From: Bacteroides cellulosilyticus | GTDB taxonomy: Bacteria > Bacteroidota > Bacteroidia > Bacteroidales > Bacteroidaceae | Length of the DNA: 64,000 nucleotides | NCBI RefSeq assembly: GCF_020091405.1 | Contig: NZ_CP081903.1 | Span: 682,001-746,000, forward strand | Reading direction: 5' to 3' | Shown: positions 9,040-17,655 of the stretch, piece by piece | Layout of the letters: each line of letters opens with the position of its first letter | Numbering within the stretch: the first letter of the stretch is position 1 | Notes under the pieces: generated by a model | Told to the model about the DNA's origin: nothing | What the model saw: only the letters and a program-made list of their open reading frames with translations | Databases searched by the model: none | Translations under genes and position numbers: made by a program

Positions 9040-9849
9040 TTATTTAGGAAGATTAAATGCGCGAGTCATTTCCTGCATTTGCTCCTGACTCATGCCATCA
9101 GGTTCAAAGCCCATGTTTTTGGCAGCAATATAAATCAAGGCAGATTTATTCAATACATCTACCTGATCGAAAGCTGACATAACATCCACATCTACAGCAA
9201 AAACACCATGTTTTTCCCACATAGCCACGTCATAATCTTCAAGTTGTTCAATAGTTGCTTCCGCCAGTTTCACAGAGCTTGGCAGTTCGTAAGGAATGAT
9301 GCCTAAACCACGCGGACAGAAAGCCTTTGTTTCAGGAATCATACTCCAAAGTAAATTGGTAGCCACATCTTTCTCCAGGAATTTCTTGCAATGCGTCATA
9401 GCAATCAGTTCGATAGGATGGGTATGCAATGAAGCTTTATAGGGAGATCCTTTCTCAATCAAGCGATTGTGCACACTAAGATGGGCAGGAAGTTCGGAAG
9501 TAGGCATCACCGGATGATCGGCAATGATAACATAGCTGGCACAGCCATCCAGAATACGAATCACAGAACCGTGCTCCATTGGCCAACGGGCCAGATCGCG
9601 CATGCGCTTATTGGTGCCCTTGCAATAGAAATAGCAATCTTTCAGATACGGAAGAGTAGCGCCGATTTGTTTCACTTCGCTGATGGCAGGCAATGCTTTT
9701 ATTTCATCGTCTACAAATTCAGTAATATTCAGGGTGATATTACCGCCATTACGTTCGGCCCACCCTTTTTGCCAGAGATATCCGGCAACTTCTGCCACTT
9801 GATTGACTGCATAAGTCAATGTCGGACGGTTTTCGAGAATTGATTTCAT
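9040..9849 (-). CDS. rhaD: Rhamnulose-1-phosphate aldolase
   Basis: Class II zinc aldolase that splits L-rhamnulose-1-phosphate into dihydroxyacetone phosphate and L-lactaldehyde in the cytoplasm. At 269 residues it is close to the family length. Zinc ligands are visible in ASLHTHPIELIAMTH (H142, H144) and in WEKHGVFAVD near residue 215. TSELPAHLSVH holds the catalytic glutamate (E119). The early NGGNITLNI block is typical of the phosphate-binding region. Gene order kinase, isomerase, permease, aldolase supports the call. Called rhaA in the Bacteroides literature. Confidence 0.95.
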   Translation of the reverse strand: MKSILENRPTLTYAVNQVAEVAGYLWQKGWAERNGGNITLNITEFVDDEIKALPAISEVKQIGATLPYLKDCYFYCKGTNKRMRDLARWPMEHGSVIRILDGCASYVIIADHPVMPTSELPAHLSVHNRLIEKGSPYKASLHTHPIELIAMTHCKKFLEKDVATNLLWSMIPETKAFCPRGLGIIPYELPSSVKLAEATIEQLEDYDVAMWEKHGVFAVDVDVMSAFDQVDVLNKSALIYIAAKNMGFEPDGMSQEQMQEMTRAFNLPK

Positions 9850-9876
9850 TATAATAAATTAAGTTACGAGTTACGA

Positions 9877-9939
9877 GCTACAAGCTACGAGTTGCGCGCT
9901 ATCATACCGAAAGGCACTTGTAACTCGTAGCTCGTAGCT
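9877..9939. other. Inverted repeat between rhaT and rhaD
   Basis: Two arms built from the unit AGCTACGAG face each other: left arm about 9877-9895, right arm 9917-9939. The left side also has extra direct copies from 9863. The loop holds GCGC and CCGAAAGG. There is no T run on the minus strand, so it is not a clear terminator. Confidence 0.6.
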
Positions 9940-9949
9940 ATATATACTA

Positions 9950-10981
9950 TTACACTTGCGCCATTGCCACCACAATAATAGAAGATATCAGAACTACCAA
10001 ACCCAAAATAAGGACTGCAATCGTAGTATTGCTGACACCTTTCCATTCCTTCAACAGAATTCCCCAGACATTGCTGAACGTTACGTTCAATGACATCAGG
10101 ATGCTCCAGGAGAAAGCAAGCAGTACAGGACTGTCTGTCAGGAAGCTCTTACCCATTTCAAGGCCGAAGAACTGAGAATACCACAATACGCCTGCAAGCG
10201 CACAGAACAACAGATTATTCGTCAGTACCGAACCTTTCACAGAAAGATATTCCTTACCCGTCTTATTCTTGATATTCTGCCAGATACAATAAGCGGCATT
10301 CGTACAGAAACCTCCAAGAGTTACCAGGAAGATTACAGGCAGTCCGGCATAGAGCGCTTCTACTCCACCAACCAAAGCTGCCTCTTTTATCGGTGTTCCC
10401 GCATCCAGACCGAGAGCGAAACAAGCGCTCATCACACCTGCCAACAGAGCCACAAGCAGCCCTTTTGTCAGAGCAAAATCCTTAACGGCAGCGCGTTTTT
10501 CCTCTTCCGTCATATTCTTGGAACGGAGACTGCCGGCATATCCGATAATAGCAATACCTGCCAACGTGATACAGACACCGATGAGCAACATCAGCCCTTC
10601 ACCATGAAGCAAATCTTTTCCGGCAAACAACGCGGGGAAGAGTGTTCCGAAGCCGGCACACGTGCCAAGGGCGATACTCTGTCCGAGTGCTACACCCAAA
10701 TAGCGCATACTCAATCCGAATGTCAGTCCGCCCACGCCCCACAGAACGCCGTAAACCATAGCTGGCAAAGCGCCTCCTGCGCCCCAGAGTTCCAGTAAGG
10801 AGCTTCCCGCCGGAATGGCAAGCAGTGCGCCCAACAACGGAAAGACGAGCCATGCAAAGATTCCTTGCACCAGCCAGAAGCTTTCCCACGACCATCCGTC
10901 CACTTTTTTTATCGGCACATACGAGCTGCTCTGCCCGAAACTGCCAATGGCAATAATCAAAAGTCCTATCAGTGTATTCAT
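9950..10981 (-). CDS. rhaT: L-rhamnose permease, RhaT family
   Basis: Inner-membrane L-rhamnose/H+ symporter. At 343 residues it is practically the length of E. coli RhaT (344). About ten hydrophobic segments run through the protein, beginning with LIGLLIIAIGSFGQSSSYVP. WSWESFWLVQGIFAWLVFP and GVLWGVGGLTFGLSMRYLG are typical of the family, and LLKEWKGVSNTT marks the loop before the last segment. It lies in the rha operon, but the 246-bp gap before it carries a six-copy 23-bp repeat array and two possible -7 boxes, so it may also be transcribed separately. Called rhaP in Bacteroides work. Confidence 0.95.
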   Translation of the reverse strand: MNTLIGLLIIAIGSFGQSSSYVPIKKVDGWSWESFWLVQGIFAWLVFPLLGALLAIPAGSSLLELWGAGGALPAMVYGVLWGVGGLTFGLSMRYLGVALGQSIALGTCAGFGTLFPALFAGKDLLHGEGLMLLIGVCITLAGIAIIGYAGSLRSKNMTEEEKRAAVKDFALTKGLLVALLAGVMSACFALGLDAGTPIKEAALVGGVEALYAGLPVIFLVTLGGFCTNAAYCIWQNIKNKTGKEYLSVKGSVLTNNLLFCALAGVLWYSQFFGLEMGKSFLTDSPVLLAFSWSILMSLNVTFSNVWGILLKEWKGVSNTTIAVLILGLVVLISSIIVVAMAQV

Positions 10982-11040
10982 AATTTTCGTCTATTTGAGT
11001 CATCCGCAACGAACTAATTATCAAGTGCTTACACACTTCC

Positions 11041-11048
11041 CAAAGATA
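11041..11048 (-). promoter_or_regulatory. Possible -7 box of rhaT
   Basis: TATCTTTG on the minus strand matches TAnnTTTG 60 bp before the rhaT start and directly downstream of the repeat array. A second match, TACATTTG, lies on the other side of the array (11219-11212). If the latter is used, the array is in the 5' leader of the mRNA. Confidence 0.45.
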
Positions 11049-11055
11049 CCGTGAC

Positions 11056-11186
11056 GACAAGCGCATGTCAGTGGTGACGACAAGCGCATGTCATGGGTAG
11101 TGAGAAGCGCATGTCAGGGGGTGGTGAGAAGCGCATGTCAGGGATGGTGACAAGCGCATGTCATGAGTGGTGACATACGCATGTCA
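11056..11186. repeat. Six-copy 23-bp tandem array with palindromic core (rhaI-rhaT gap)
   Basis: The core GACAAGCGCATGTCA recurs with starts at 11056, 11079, 11102, 11126, 11149 and 11172, so the period is 23 bp with one step of 24. Copies three and four read GAGAAGCGC and copy six GACATACGC; ATGTCA is constant. The core is a near-palindrome (GACA-n-GCGC-n-TGTC). The flanks between cores are variations of GTGGTGA. The array fills most of the gap between the isomerase and permease genes. Confidence 0.92.
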
Positions 11187-11227
11187 TTATCGCCCTCATC
11201 CTTAGCCGTTGCAAATGTACACTAATT

Positions 11228-12478
11228 TCAGCGTTTCGACGTAACGTCTGCTTCGTATTTCTGTATCTCAGTAATGAATTCCTCGCCTACAGGTACACCG
11301 TTTCTCAGACAGAACATATCCCAAACAGCATTCCAAGGCAGAGATTTTCCTTCTTCGAGCAGAGCAAGGCGTTCAAACAGCTGATCGTTCGCCTCGTATT
11401 TACGCAATGTATCCAGCGGTTCCAGCAGAGCTTGCAACACACATTTCTGTGTAGCACGGCTACCTACTACATACGCACCGATACGATTGATAGAAGCATC
11501 GAAATAGTCCAAACCGATATGCACGCGATCCAAAGCATTACAACGTACGATTTCTTTGCAGAGGTCCATCGTCTCATCATTCATTATCGTTACATGGTCA
11601 GAATCCCAACGTACCGGACGGCTCACGTGCAACATGATTTCCGGAATAAACAGTAACAATGAAGACAACTTGTCGGCAACGCTTTCTGTCGGATGGAAGT
11701 GACCTGTATCCAGCGTAACAATCTTATTACGGCTCACACCATAACCGATATAGAAATCATTGGAACCTACCGTATAACTTTCCAGACCGATACCGAACAC
11801 TTTAGACTCCACACAGTCCTTCATATTCTTGTATTCCACCTCGAAGATACGATCCAAAGAATCCTTCAGTAACTCGCGATATAACATACGGTTTACAGTA
11901 ATATCCTTACTTCCATCATGCACCCACAGGTTCATGATACAAGGATCGCCCTGGCGTTTACCCATTTCCTCGGCAATAGCACGGCAACGTTTTGTGTGCT
12001 CCACCCAGAAATCACGGATTCCTTTATCAGGATTAGCAAGTGAAAGATTGCCACTCTTCGGATGAGAGAAAGAGGTAGAGTTGAAGTCCAGCTTCATATT
12101 GTTTTCGGCCGCCCATTGTATCCAGCTTTCAAAATGAGCCGGCTCCACCTGGTCGCGGTCAACGAACTTACCGCCGAAGTCACCATAGATTTCATGCAGA
12201 TTCAAACGATGAGTTCCGGGGATATAGCTGGCTGCCTTCAAGACGTCTTGTCTCAATTCTTCCATATTGCGAGCTTTGCCGGGATAGTTTCCGGTAGCCT
12301 GGATACCTCCTGTCAGCGCACCCTGCGCTTCAAATCCGGCTACATCATCTGCCTGCCAACAGTGCAGGGAAAGGGAAATCTTTTGCAAAGCATCCATTGC
12401 TTTTTCTACATCTACGCCAATAGCCGCATAACGTTCTTTTGCCAATTCATAGGCTCTCTGGATTAATTCTTCTTTCAT
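11228..12478 (-). CDS. rhaA: L-rhamnose isomerase
   Basis: Converts L-rhamnose to L-rhamnulose, a metal-dependent TIM-barrel enzyme of the cytoplasm. It has 416 residues, against 419 in E. coli RhaA. Recognisable blocks are LHCWQADDVAGFE near the start, GGIQATGNYPGKA, LNLHEIYGDFGGKFVDRD, LDFNSTSFSHPKS, NLWVHDGSKD and LDTGHFHPTESVADKLSSLL, which hold the metal and substrate ligands of the family. It follows the kinase gene by about 65 bp in one operon. Called rhaI in Bacteroides. Confidence 0.97.
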   Translation of the reverse strand: MKEELIQRAYELAKERYAAIGVDVEKAMDALQKISLSLHCWQADDVAGFEAQGALTGGIQATGNYPGKARNMEELRQDVLKAASYIPGTHRLNLHEIYGDFGGKFVDRDQVEPAHFESWIQWAAENNMKLDFNSTSFSHPKSGNLSLANPDKGIRDFWVEHTKRCRAIAEEMGKRQGDPCIMNLWVHDGSKDITVNRMLYRELLKDSLDRIFEVEYKNMKDCVESKVFGIGLESYTVGSNDFYIGYGVSRNKIVTLDTGHFHPTESVADKLSSLLLFIPEIMLHVSRPVRWDSDHVTIMNDETMDLCKEIVRCNALDRVHIGLDYFDASINRIGAYVVGSRATQKCVLQALLEPLDTLRKYEANDQLFERLALLEEGKSLPWNAVWDMFCLRNGVPVGEEFITEIQKYEADVTSKR

Positions 12479-12544
12479 GATGGTACTAGTTTTAATTATA
12501 AAGTTTTAAGTATTAAGTATTTTCTATTCAGGCGGTAAGGGAAA

Positions 12545-14002
12545 TCAGGCTAACTGCAGGAAGTGCAGATAAGCAGCATTCCATACTTCCACATTTTCCG
12601 GGGTGAAGGTTTTCAACGGAATGGAACGGTTGATGAGCTGACGCATGGAAACAACGTCACTCGCCGCACCCGCTGTAAGGGCTTGTATCATGACATTACC
12701 GATTGCTGTCGCTTCTGACGGACCGGCCACTACTGGTATACCTACTGCATTGGCTGTCCACTGATTTAATAAATCATTACGACTGCCACCTCCGATAACA
12801 TGCAGGGCCTCTACCGGACGGGGAGAAAGATTGCGCAGATTCTCCAGCACCTGACGATAGCGCAGTGCCAGACTTTCGAAGATACACCGCACCACCTGTC
12901 CGCGAGTCTCCGGTATCGGCTGATGATGGTCAGCACAATAGGTACGGATTGCCTGTTCCATATTCATCGGATTGGCAAACAGAGCGTCATCCGGATTTAT
13001 CAGGCTACGGAACGGTTCACAGGCTTCCGCTTCGGCGATCAGTTCGGGATAAGAGATCTCTTCCCAATCACAGCGACAGCGTTCCAGTAACCACATACCA
13101 CAAATATTCTTGAGCAAACGAATGGTTCCGGCAACACCGCCCTCATTCGTAAAATTTAAAGCTTCGGTTTCTTCATTAATAACCGGTGCATCCGTCTCTA
13201 CACCCATCAATGACCATGTGCCGCTACTCAGATAAGCAAAGTTACGATCCAGTGCCGGCACAGCCGCCACAGCCGAAGCCGTATCATGCCCGGCAACAGC
13301 AATCACCGGAATTGCTCCCAGCCCAGTGATCGTTTGTATTTCTTTAGTCAATACACCTACCTTTTCGCCCGGATAAACAAAACGGCCGAAATGCTCTTCC
13401 GTTAATCCGATTTCTTTTAACAATGCCGATTCCAAACGACGTGTTTCGGCATTCACCAGTTGCGCTGTGGTGGCAATGGTATATTCTGTCACCATCTCCC
13501 CCGTCAATAAGTAACTGAGTGCATCCGGCATGAAAAGTATCTTATCAACTGCTTCCAGTGCGCTATCTTTATTACGACGTAAAGTATCTAATTGAAAAAG
13601 TGAATTGAAATTCATGACCTGGATGCCTGTCCATCCATAAACTTGCTTACGGGGAACACGGTTGAAGAATGCCTCAGGAGCACCCTTAGTATGCGGATCA
13701 CGATAAGAATAGGGCTGGCGAAGCAATCCGCCGTCTTTACCTACGCATACAAAATCCACTCCCCAAGTATCAATTCCGATAGAAGTTATCTGTACATCAT
13801 CCATACGGGCAGCCAGTTTCAAACCTTCCAGAATGTGACGATACAATTCGTAAATATCCCAGTAGTAATGTCCGCCGACTTCGATCAGATGGTTAGGAAA
13901 GCGGTTTACATCCTGCAATTCCAATCCCTGGGGAGTGAATGTTCCCAATATGGTACGGCCGCTGGTGGCTCCCAAATCAACCGCAAAAAAGCAATGTTTC
14001 AT
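12545..14002 (-). CDS. rhaB: Rhamnulokinase
   Basis: FGGY-family kinase that phosphorylates L-rhamnulose to rhamnulose-1-phosphate. I start it at the ATG at 14002 (MKHCFFAVDLGATSGRT), because the actin-like ATP-binding motif DLGATSGR must be at the N-terminus; this gives 485 residues. Further motifs are IGIDTWGVDFV, AVAGHDTASAVAAVP, YLSSGTWSLMG and HVIGGGSRNDLLNQWTA. It is the first gene of the rha operon. Its -7 box overlaps the T run of a terminator that closes the upstream PUL operon, and a 21-bp-spaced direct repeat lies 30 bp further upstream. Called rhaK in Bacteroides. Confidence 0.96.
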   Translation of the reverse strand: MKHCFFAVDLGATSGRTILGTFTPQGLELQDVNRFPNHLIEVGGHYYWDIYELYRHILEGLKLAARMDDVQITSIGIDTWGVDFVCVGKDGGLLRQPYSYRDPHTKGAPEAFFNRVPRKQVYGWTGIQVMNFNSLFQLDTLRRNKDSALEAVDKILFMPDALSYLLTGEMVTEYTIATTAQLVNAETRRLESALLKEIGLTEEHFGRFVYPGEKVGVLTKEIQTITGLGAIPVIAVAGHDTASAVAAVPALDRNFAYLSSGTWSLMGVETDAPVINEETEALNFTNEGGVAGTIRLLKNICGMWLLERCRCDWEEISYPELIAEAEACEPFRSLINPDDALFANPMNMEQAIRTYCADHHQPIPETRGQVVRCIFESLALRYRQVLENLRNLSPRPVEALHVIGGGSRNDLLNQWTANAVGIPVVAGPSEATAIGNVMIQALTAGAASDVVSMRQLINRSIPLKTFTPENVEVWNAAYLHFLQLA

Positions 14003-14026
14003 GATATTAAATATAATTTGACGATA

Positions 14027-14090
14027 CAAAAATAGGGGAAACCTCCCCTATACTTTGTATTAGTTTTGATTGAAAAGGTGCTGTTTCTGA
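14027..14090 (-). promoter_or_regulatory. rhaB promoter, embedded terminator and AraC-type operator
   Basis: Read on the minus strand, a hairpin ATAGGGG / CCCCTAT (14033-14052) runs into TTTTTG. It looks like the intrinsic terminator of the upstream GH28 gene. The same bases form the -7 box TATTTTTG (14034-14027). Upstream lie hexamers TTTTGA (14064-14069) and TTCTGA (14085-14090), 21 bp apart, with the first 30 bp from the -7 box, as at susC, GH28 and the esterase-GH105 gene. The second half-site has one mismatch. Confidence 0.6.
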
Positions 14091-14121
14091 TATTCTTACC
14101 AGAGAGTGCACAGAGATCAAA

Positions 14122-15645
14122 TTACTCCTCCACTCCTTCACAATAACGGGTCACTATCTTTTCTCCTTCCGTATTACGAATATTCACATTCTTCATACTG
14201 ATATTCTTACTATATATAAATTCAGCTCCCAATTTAGAAGTAATATCTATATCTTCCAACACAATACCATCAATCGGCATTTCAGGGATACCATTGAAGA
14301 ATAAGGCACGGCGGGCTCCGGCACAAACCAGGTTCTTCACATGAATATTACGGAAACAAGGCGTAGTTTCATCCACCGGCAGCGGTTCTACTTTAGCAGG
14401 TACCTTCTCACCACTTTCCAACACTTCAACAGCCGATTTGCCACCATAATAAAGATTGAATGTAATCGGCTCCGTCGGGATATCCATCATGGCAATATTA
14501 CGTATCCAGATATTCTCAACAACTCCTCCGCGTCCGCGCTTGCTCTTAAAACGCAAACCAACATCCGTACCCAGAAACTGGCAATTACTGACAGAGACAT
14601 TGCGTACACCACCACTCATTTCACTACCAACCACAAAACCACCGTGGCCTTTGAATACTGTACAACCATCTACCACCACATTCTCACAAACACGTCCCCG
14701 GCGGCGGCCGTCTTCGTCTTTACCACTCTTCAGACAAATACCATCATCGCCCACATCAAATGTAGAGTTCACAATCAGTGCATTCTTGCAAGATTCCAGA
14801 TCCAGACCATCACCATTCTGTGCATAACTCGGATTACGTACCTGCACTTCTTCTATCAGCACATTCTCACACATCAACGGATGCAGGTTCCATGCCGGTG
14901 AATTCTGGAAAATCACACCCTGCAACCATACATTCTTACACTCTATCAGGCTCACCATCACCGGACGAAGGAAATGACGCACACTCTGCCACTCTTCCTC
15001 GGTTTTCAGATTCTGAGGTACATTCATATTACTGATAGTATCCCCTTTCAGCGTCTGTGGATAAGGGAACCAATAGGTGGGACGTTTATAAACCCCACCC
15101 CGGGCGATAGTCTGTTTCCATACACCTTCTGTCACTTTCTCCCGTTTCAGAGGACGCCAATAATGTCCGTTACCATCAATGGCACCTTCTCCCGTTATCG
15201 CTACATTTTCCAGATTGCGTCCGGAAACAGGCGATTGGCAACGACGGGTATCCAATCCTTCAAATACAGTCTCTACCAATGGATAGAGGTCCACATCAGG
15301 TGAAAAGAGGATAACAGCACCTTTTTCCAAGTGCAGGTCAATATTACTTTTCAGGACAATAGGACCTGTAAACCAAACACCGGCAGGAACAATCAAATGT
15401 CCGCCCCCCTTTTCTGCCAAAGCATCAATAGCCTTGGCAAAAGCCGCCGTACAAAGTTCTTCGCCATTACCCACTGCACCGAAGTCAGCAAGGTTCACCT
15501 TGCGATCGGGGAATTTCGGTGCTTCTACCCTTGGCATATCAAAAGGCAGGTCTTTATATACCGCTTCATACTTATACGTTGAAGATTGGCAAGCACTGAG
15601 CAACCACAGACACACGGCTGCAATCACATACAATTGTTTCGTCAT
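14122..15645 (-). CDS. GH28 lipoprotein, probable rhamnogalacturonan or polygalacturonan hydrolase
   Basis: Beta-helix glycoside hydrolase of 507 residues, lipid-anchored. I start it at 15645 (MTKQLYVI), because the lipobox LLSAC follows at about residue 18 and an earlier start would run into the PL11 gene. The GH28 features are NLADFGAVGNGEELCT, NGDGLDLES, VGDDGICLKSG (catalytic aspartates), KGHGGFVVGSE (GHG intact) and GLRFKSKRGRGG. The residues after the first motif, KGGGHLIVPAGVWFTGPI, are common in Bacteroidetes GH28. It starts 37 bp behind the PL11 stop, in the same operon, and likely works on lyase products or on the galacturonan parts of pectin. Confidence 0.93.
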   Translation of the reverse strand: MTKQLYVIAAVCLWLLSACQSSTYKYEAVYKDLPFDMPRVEAPKFPDRKVNLADFGAVGNGEELCTAAFAKAIDALAEKGGGHLIVPAGVWFTGPIVLKSNIDLHLEKGAVILFSPDVDLYPLVETVFEGLDTRRCQSPVSGRNLENVAITGEGAIDGNGHYWRPLKREKVTEGVWKQTIARGGVYKRPTYWFPYPQTLKGDTISNMNVPQNLKTEEEWQSVRHFLRPVMVSLIECKNVWLQGVIFQNSPAWNLHPLMCENVLIEEVQVRNPSYAQNGDGLDLESCKNALIVNSTFDVGDDGICLKSGKDEDGRRRGRVCENVVVDGCTVFKGHGGFVVGSEMSGGVRNVSVSNCQFLGTDVGLRFKSKRGRGGVVENIWIRNIAMMDIPTEPITFNLYYGGKSAVEVLESGEKVPAKVEPLPVDETTPCFRNIHVKNLVCAGARRALFFNGIPEMPIDGIVLEDIDITSKLGAEFIYSKNISMKNVNIRNTEGEKIVTRYCEGVEE

Positions 15646-15682
15646 TCTTAGTTCTTTTTTATTTATAATCAGATATTTATTT

Positions 15683-17512
15683 CTATTCTCCCAGATAGAA
15701 GGAAGGTACGGGCGCCTGCGGATACCCCATGCTGCGATGCGCCACATAGCTACGATAAAGCGGATCCTGCATCAGCGTTACGCGGCGGTCGCAAGCCGAA
15801 ATATTGGTATGATAGATACGCAACTCTCCCGGCAAAGCAGTAATCAGTTCTTCACGCCAATCACCTTCCAGGTCAGCTATCATCAAGATATCACCTTCGA
15901 TTCCTCCAGTCAACACTTCCCCCTGCCATTTCCAGATGCTTTGTTTGCGCCCACCGGAAGATGAAGAAGCTCCCCAGCGGTTATCATCTCCTTTAAAAGT
16001 CTCACGCAGCAGATCCGCATCCCACCATATCCAATTACGGCAACCGGGTACTTCTGCATTTGTAGTGTTTATTTTCTTGCCAGCGGCAGTGAGCAGGTAT
16101 TTATCCGTACTGCCACCTTTACGGTCTTCACTGGCAAAACATTCCATACCGGGATGTGAAGGGTCAAAATCGGCCACCATACCGTCACCTACATGATAGG
16201 TGGTCTGCCCGATTTTCCAGATCAATTTGCCGGTAGCTGCATCCACCACGGAAACACCGCGACCATCCTCTTTCTTCGGTTCACTCACCATAAACACCTG
16301 CATACCTTCCATATCCGGCTGAAGTTTGCAAAGATAAGCCTTGTCACTATGTCCCAAGCCGGAAGACCAAAGTAACGTACCATTATCATCGAGCATACAC
16401 GAGCCTAACAAAATCTCATCCCGTCCGTCACCGTCCACATCAGCCGTCACCATGCTGTGCGCACCCATACTGCGCACAATGGGATTTTCTTCATCCCCAT
16501 CCCAACGCCAGGCACGTTGCAGTTTTCCGTCTTTCAGCATCCAGGCATCTACCACCATCAGTTTGTAAGTGCCGCGGGCAGCCAATATATAAGGTGTCTT
16601 TCCATCCAGATAAGCAACCCCCATTTGGTTGCGGTTCTGGCGAATCAGATTTCCATAGCGGTCGTTCCGTTCAGGCCAGTCCACGCGATCTATCTCTTTA
16701 CCGGTCATGCCATCCAGCACGGAGAGGTATTCACTGCCACCACAAACACGGCCTTTCTCATTCTTCACATAGTCATCAGCAGCGGTCTTGATGGCAACTT
16801 CAGCTTTCCCATCTCCATTGAAATCGTATACAATGAAAGGAGAATACCAGATTCCCGGTTCGATACCCGGTCCCATATCATAAGTCCAGAGATAGGTTCC
16901 GTCACTCAGGTAAGCGGATATTTTATATGTTTTTCCGGTGGTATCTCCGGGCATACCGGGGTCAACATTCGTTTCGGGAGTACGGATGATATAGTCATAA
17001 ATACCGTCACCGTTCAAATCTGCTAAAGCGATCTTCCCGGCTTTCACATTCTCTTTCAATGGAATAGAAGTATAAGGTTTCAATTCGGAAAGGATCACTT
17101 CCCATTTCTCTGACAGGGCGGGCTTCTTTCCTTTCACCAGGGCTTCCACCCAATAAGACGCCTTTTCGGCAGGAGTAGCATCTATAAAGTCACAAGTCTG
17201 CGTAAGTGGCTTTTTAGTCAGGCGACGCACTTTACCGTCAGCTTCCCGATAGACATGAAAAGCAGTGCCGGGGGCATCCGATGCCAATAACCGCCAGCTG
17301 AAATAAACACCTTTGCCATCGCGGGCAGGAGTTACTGTCAGTCCACGACTCAGATTCTCGGTCACCCGTTCCCGGGTAAAACCTTCCACTAAGGGTTTCG
17401 GTTCGTGCCTCGGATCAAGAATTTCGTAGTAGTAATGCCTCTCGCGAGGATCCTGGGCATTCAGAGTACTTGCCAATCCAAGCAAGCAGAGCATAATTAG
17501 ATTCGATTTCAT
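15683..17512 (-). CDS. PL11 rhamnogalacturonan lyase
   Basis: Cleaves the rhamnose-galacturonate bond of the RG-I backbone by beta-elimination, leaving an unsaturated uronyl end. The exported protein has 609 residues with a signal peptide to about residue 19 (STLNAQ). The N-terminal beta-domain (about 35-125, ENLSRGLTV, WRLLASDAPGTAFHVYR) is followed by a propeller with repeated calcium-type loops: ADLNGDGIYDY, YDFNGDGKAE, ADVDGDGRDE, ADLEGDWREE. These, with WYSPFIVYDF and the C-terminal QDPLYRSYVAHRSMGYPQ, are characteristic of PL11. Its products are substrates of the two GH105 domains in this locus. A five-copy 22-bp array starts 25 bp before its start codon. Confidence 0.96.
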   Translation of the reverse strand: MKSNLIMLCLLGLASTLNAQDPRERHYYYEILDPRHEPKPLVEGFTRERVTENLSRGLTVTPARDGKGVYFSWRLLASDAPGTAFHVYREADGKVRRLTKKPLTQTCDFIDATPAEKASYWVEALVKGKKPALSEKWEVILSELKPYTSIPLKENVKAGKIALADLNGDGIYDYIIRTPETNVDPGMPGDTTGKTYKISAYLSDGTYLWTYDMGPGIEPGIWYSPFIVYDFNGDGKAEVAIKTAADDYVKNEKGRVCGGSEYLSVLDGMTGKEIDRVDWPERNDRYGNLIRQNRNQMGVAYLDGKTPYILAARGTYKLMVVDAWMLKDGKLQRAWRWDGDEENPIVRSMGAHSMVTADVDGDGRDEILLGSCMLDDNGTLLWSSGLGHSDKAYLCKLQPDMEGMQVFMVSEPKKEDGRGVSVVDAATGKLIWKIGQTTYHVGDGMVADFDPSHPGMECFASEDRKGGSTDKYLLTAAGKKINTTNAEVPGCRNWIWWDADLLRETFKGDDNRWGASSSSGGRKQSIWKWQGEVLTGGIEGDILMIADLEGDWREELITALPGELRIYHTNISACDRRVTLMQDPLYRSYVAHRSMGYPQAPVPSFYLGE

Positions 17513-17536
17513 TGATTATTGCTTTAGTTTGAAGTG

Positions 17537-17634
17537 ACACTAATGTACCGTTTGTGTAACACAAGCGTTACACTTGTACCACACAAGTGTTTGATTTGCG
17601 TAACACTTGCATTACATTTATGCCACACAAGTGT
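17537..17634. repeat. Five-copy 22-bp array with ACAC...GT cores, upstream of PL11
   Basis: Decamers start at 17537 (ACACTAATGT), 17559 (ACACAAGCGT), 17581 (ACACAAGTGT), 17603 (ACACTTGCAT) and 17625 (ACACAAGTGT), exactly 22 bp apart. Spacers of 12 bp are less conserved but tend to end in GTA or CC. The same core and exact period occur upstream of the GH20 gene at 52480. It lies in the 143-bp gap between the GH106 stop and the PL11 start. Confidence 0.9.
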
Positions 17635-17655
17635 TGTTCAAGGGCATTATAAATA

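Noticed and set aside
10599..11066. Frame of 155 codons on the minus strand over rhaT
   Set aside because: It is out of frame with the clear RhaT permease and has the biased arginine-rich composition of a shadow frame.
11056..11186. Origin of replication with iterons
   Set aside because: Spacing is iteron-like, but there is no Rep gene, no AT-rich unwinding region next to it, and the array is inside a chromosomal catabolic operon.
15645..15747. Upstream start for the GH28 lipoprotein
   Set aside because: It would overlap the PL11 gene and place the lipobox signal 34 residues inside the protein.
17537..17634. CRISPR array
   Set aside because: The repeats are about 10 bp with 12-bp spacers that are partly conserved, and no cas gene is in the window.
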